From assembly GCA_016293365.1 (NCBI GenBank), contig JAEDEK010000125.1:1-5613 (forward strand): 5,613 bases of DNA. The letters are read 5' to 3'. Shown here piece after piece: positions 5,516-5,613 of the stretch. The notes below the pieces were generated by a model, which made no database searches, was not told where the DNA came from, and saw only the letters and a list, made by a program, of their open reading frames with translations. The stretch comes from Bulleidia sp. (lineage in GTDB: Bacteria > Bacillota_I > Bacilli_A > Erysipelotrichales > Erysipelotrichaceae). The translations under genes and the position numbers were made by a program. Positions within the stretch are counted from its first letter, which is position 1, and every line of letters begins with the position of its first letter.

Positions 5516-5542
5516 AGCCTGTCAGAAATGACAGGCTTTTTT
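5516..5542 (+). terminator. Intrinsic terminator of the transporter gene
   Basis: AGCCTGTCA (5516-5524) pairs perfectly with TGACAGGCT (5529-5537) over a GAAA tetraloop, and the T-run extends to 5542. It begins eight bases after the stop codon. Confidence 0.95.
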
Positions 5543-5570
5543 CATATAACGCTCTTTTTGCATAGTCCGG

Positions 5571-5612
5571 AAAAACGGAACAGCAGTCCCGGATTGCCGG
5601 CACGCCGTTCCG
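5571..5612 (-). terminator. Minus-strand intrinsic terminator of a gene beyond the right edge
   Basis: On the minus strand CGGAACGGCG (5612-5603) pairs with TGCTGTTCCG (5585-5576) over ten base pairs, two of them G-U. An inner CCGG/CCGG helix with an ATTG-complement loop (5600-5589) stacks on top after a small internal loop. A U-tract follows from the As at 5571-5575. It implies a converging gene whose end lies just outside the window. Confidence 0.7.
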
Positions 5613-5613
5613 C

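Overview
The window looks like a piece of a Bacillota (Firmicutes) chromosome. Supporting signs are two tRNA genes with encoded CCA ends, strong GAGG/AGGAGG ribosome binding sites, compact intrinsic terminators with U-tracts, moderate GC by eye, and an Lsa/CplR-type ABC-F protein. An Erysipelotrichales-like host is a guess from general gene style. I see no insertion sequence, integrase, CRISPR array or other sign of a mobile element.

Layout. Positions 3-158 hold tRNA-Asp(GUC) and tRNA-Gly(GCC) on the plus strand, closed by a terminator at 160-189. A second terminator at 203-230 faces the other way and ends a two-gene minus-strand operon. That operon is read from about 2460 down to 236. Its first gene is a fusion of a glycerophosphodiester phosphodiesterase and a PldB-like alpha/beta hydrolase (2410-722). 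Its second gene is a VOC/glyoxalase-fold protein (712-236), whose Shine-Dalgarno overlaps the stop codon of the first.

The 282-bp divergent gap at 2411-2692 carries two good sigma-A-type promoters. They point in opposite directions and appear to share one palindromic -35 hexamer, TTGCAA at 2490-2495. The plus-strand promoter gives a leader of about 170 nt ahead of an ABC-F ATPase gene (2693-4183) of the Lsa/CplR antibiotic-resistance type. The leader holds very short upstream ORFs and mutually exclusive base-paired structures, one of which covers the AGGAGG ribosome binding site. This is typical architecture for drug- or translation-responsive control and is the most interesting part of the window.

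Downstream, after a weak possible terminator, lies a 12-helix UMF1-family major facilitator transporter (4266-5507) with a strong terminator at 5516-5542. The right edge (5571-5612) has a minus-strand terminator that probably ends a converging gene outside the window.

How the genes fit together. The fusion joins two chemically consecutive steps: deacylation of a lysophospholipid, then hydrolysis of the glycerophosphodiester to glycerol-3-phosphate plus alcohol. The ABC-F protein is expected to protect ribosomes from lincosamide, pleuromutilin or streptogramin A drugs. The transporter's substrate cannot be told from sequence. No shared pathway links the minus and plus operons; the connection I can see is the overlapping promoter pair.
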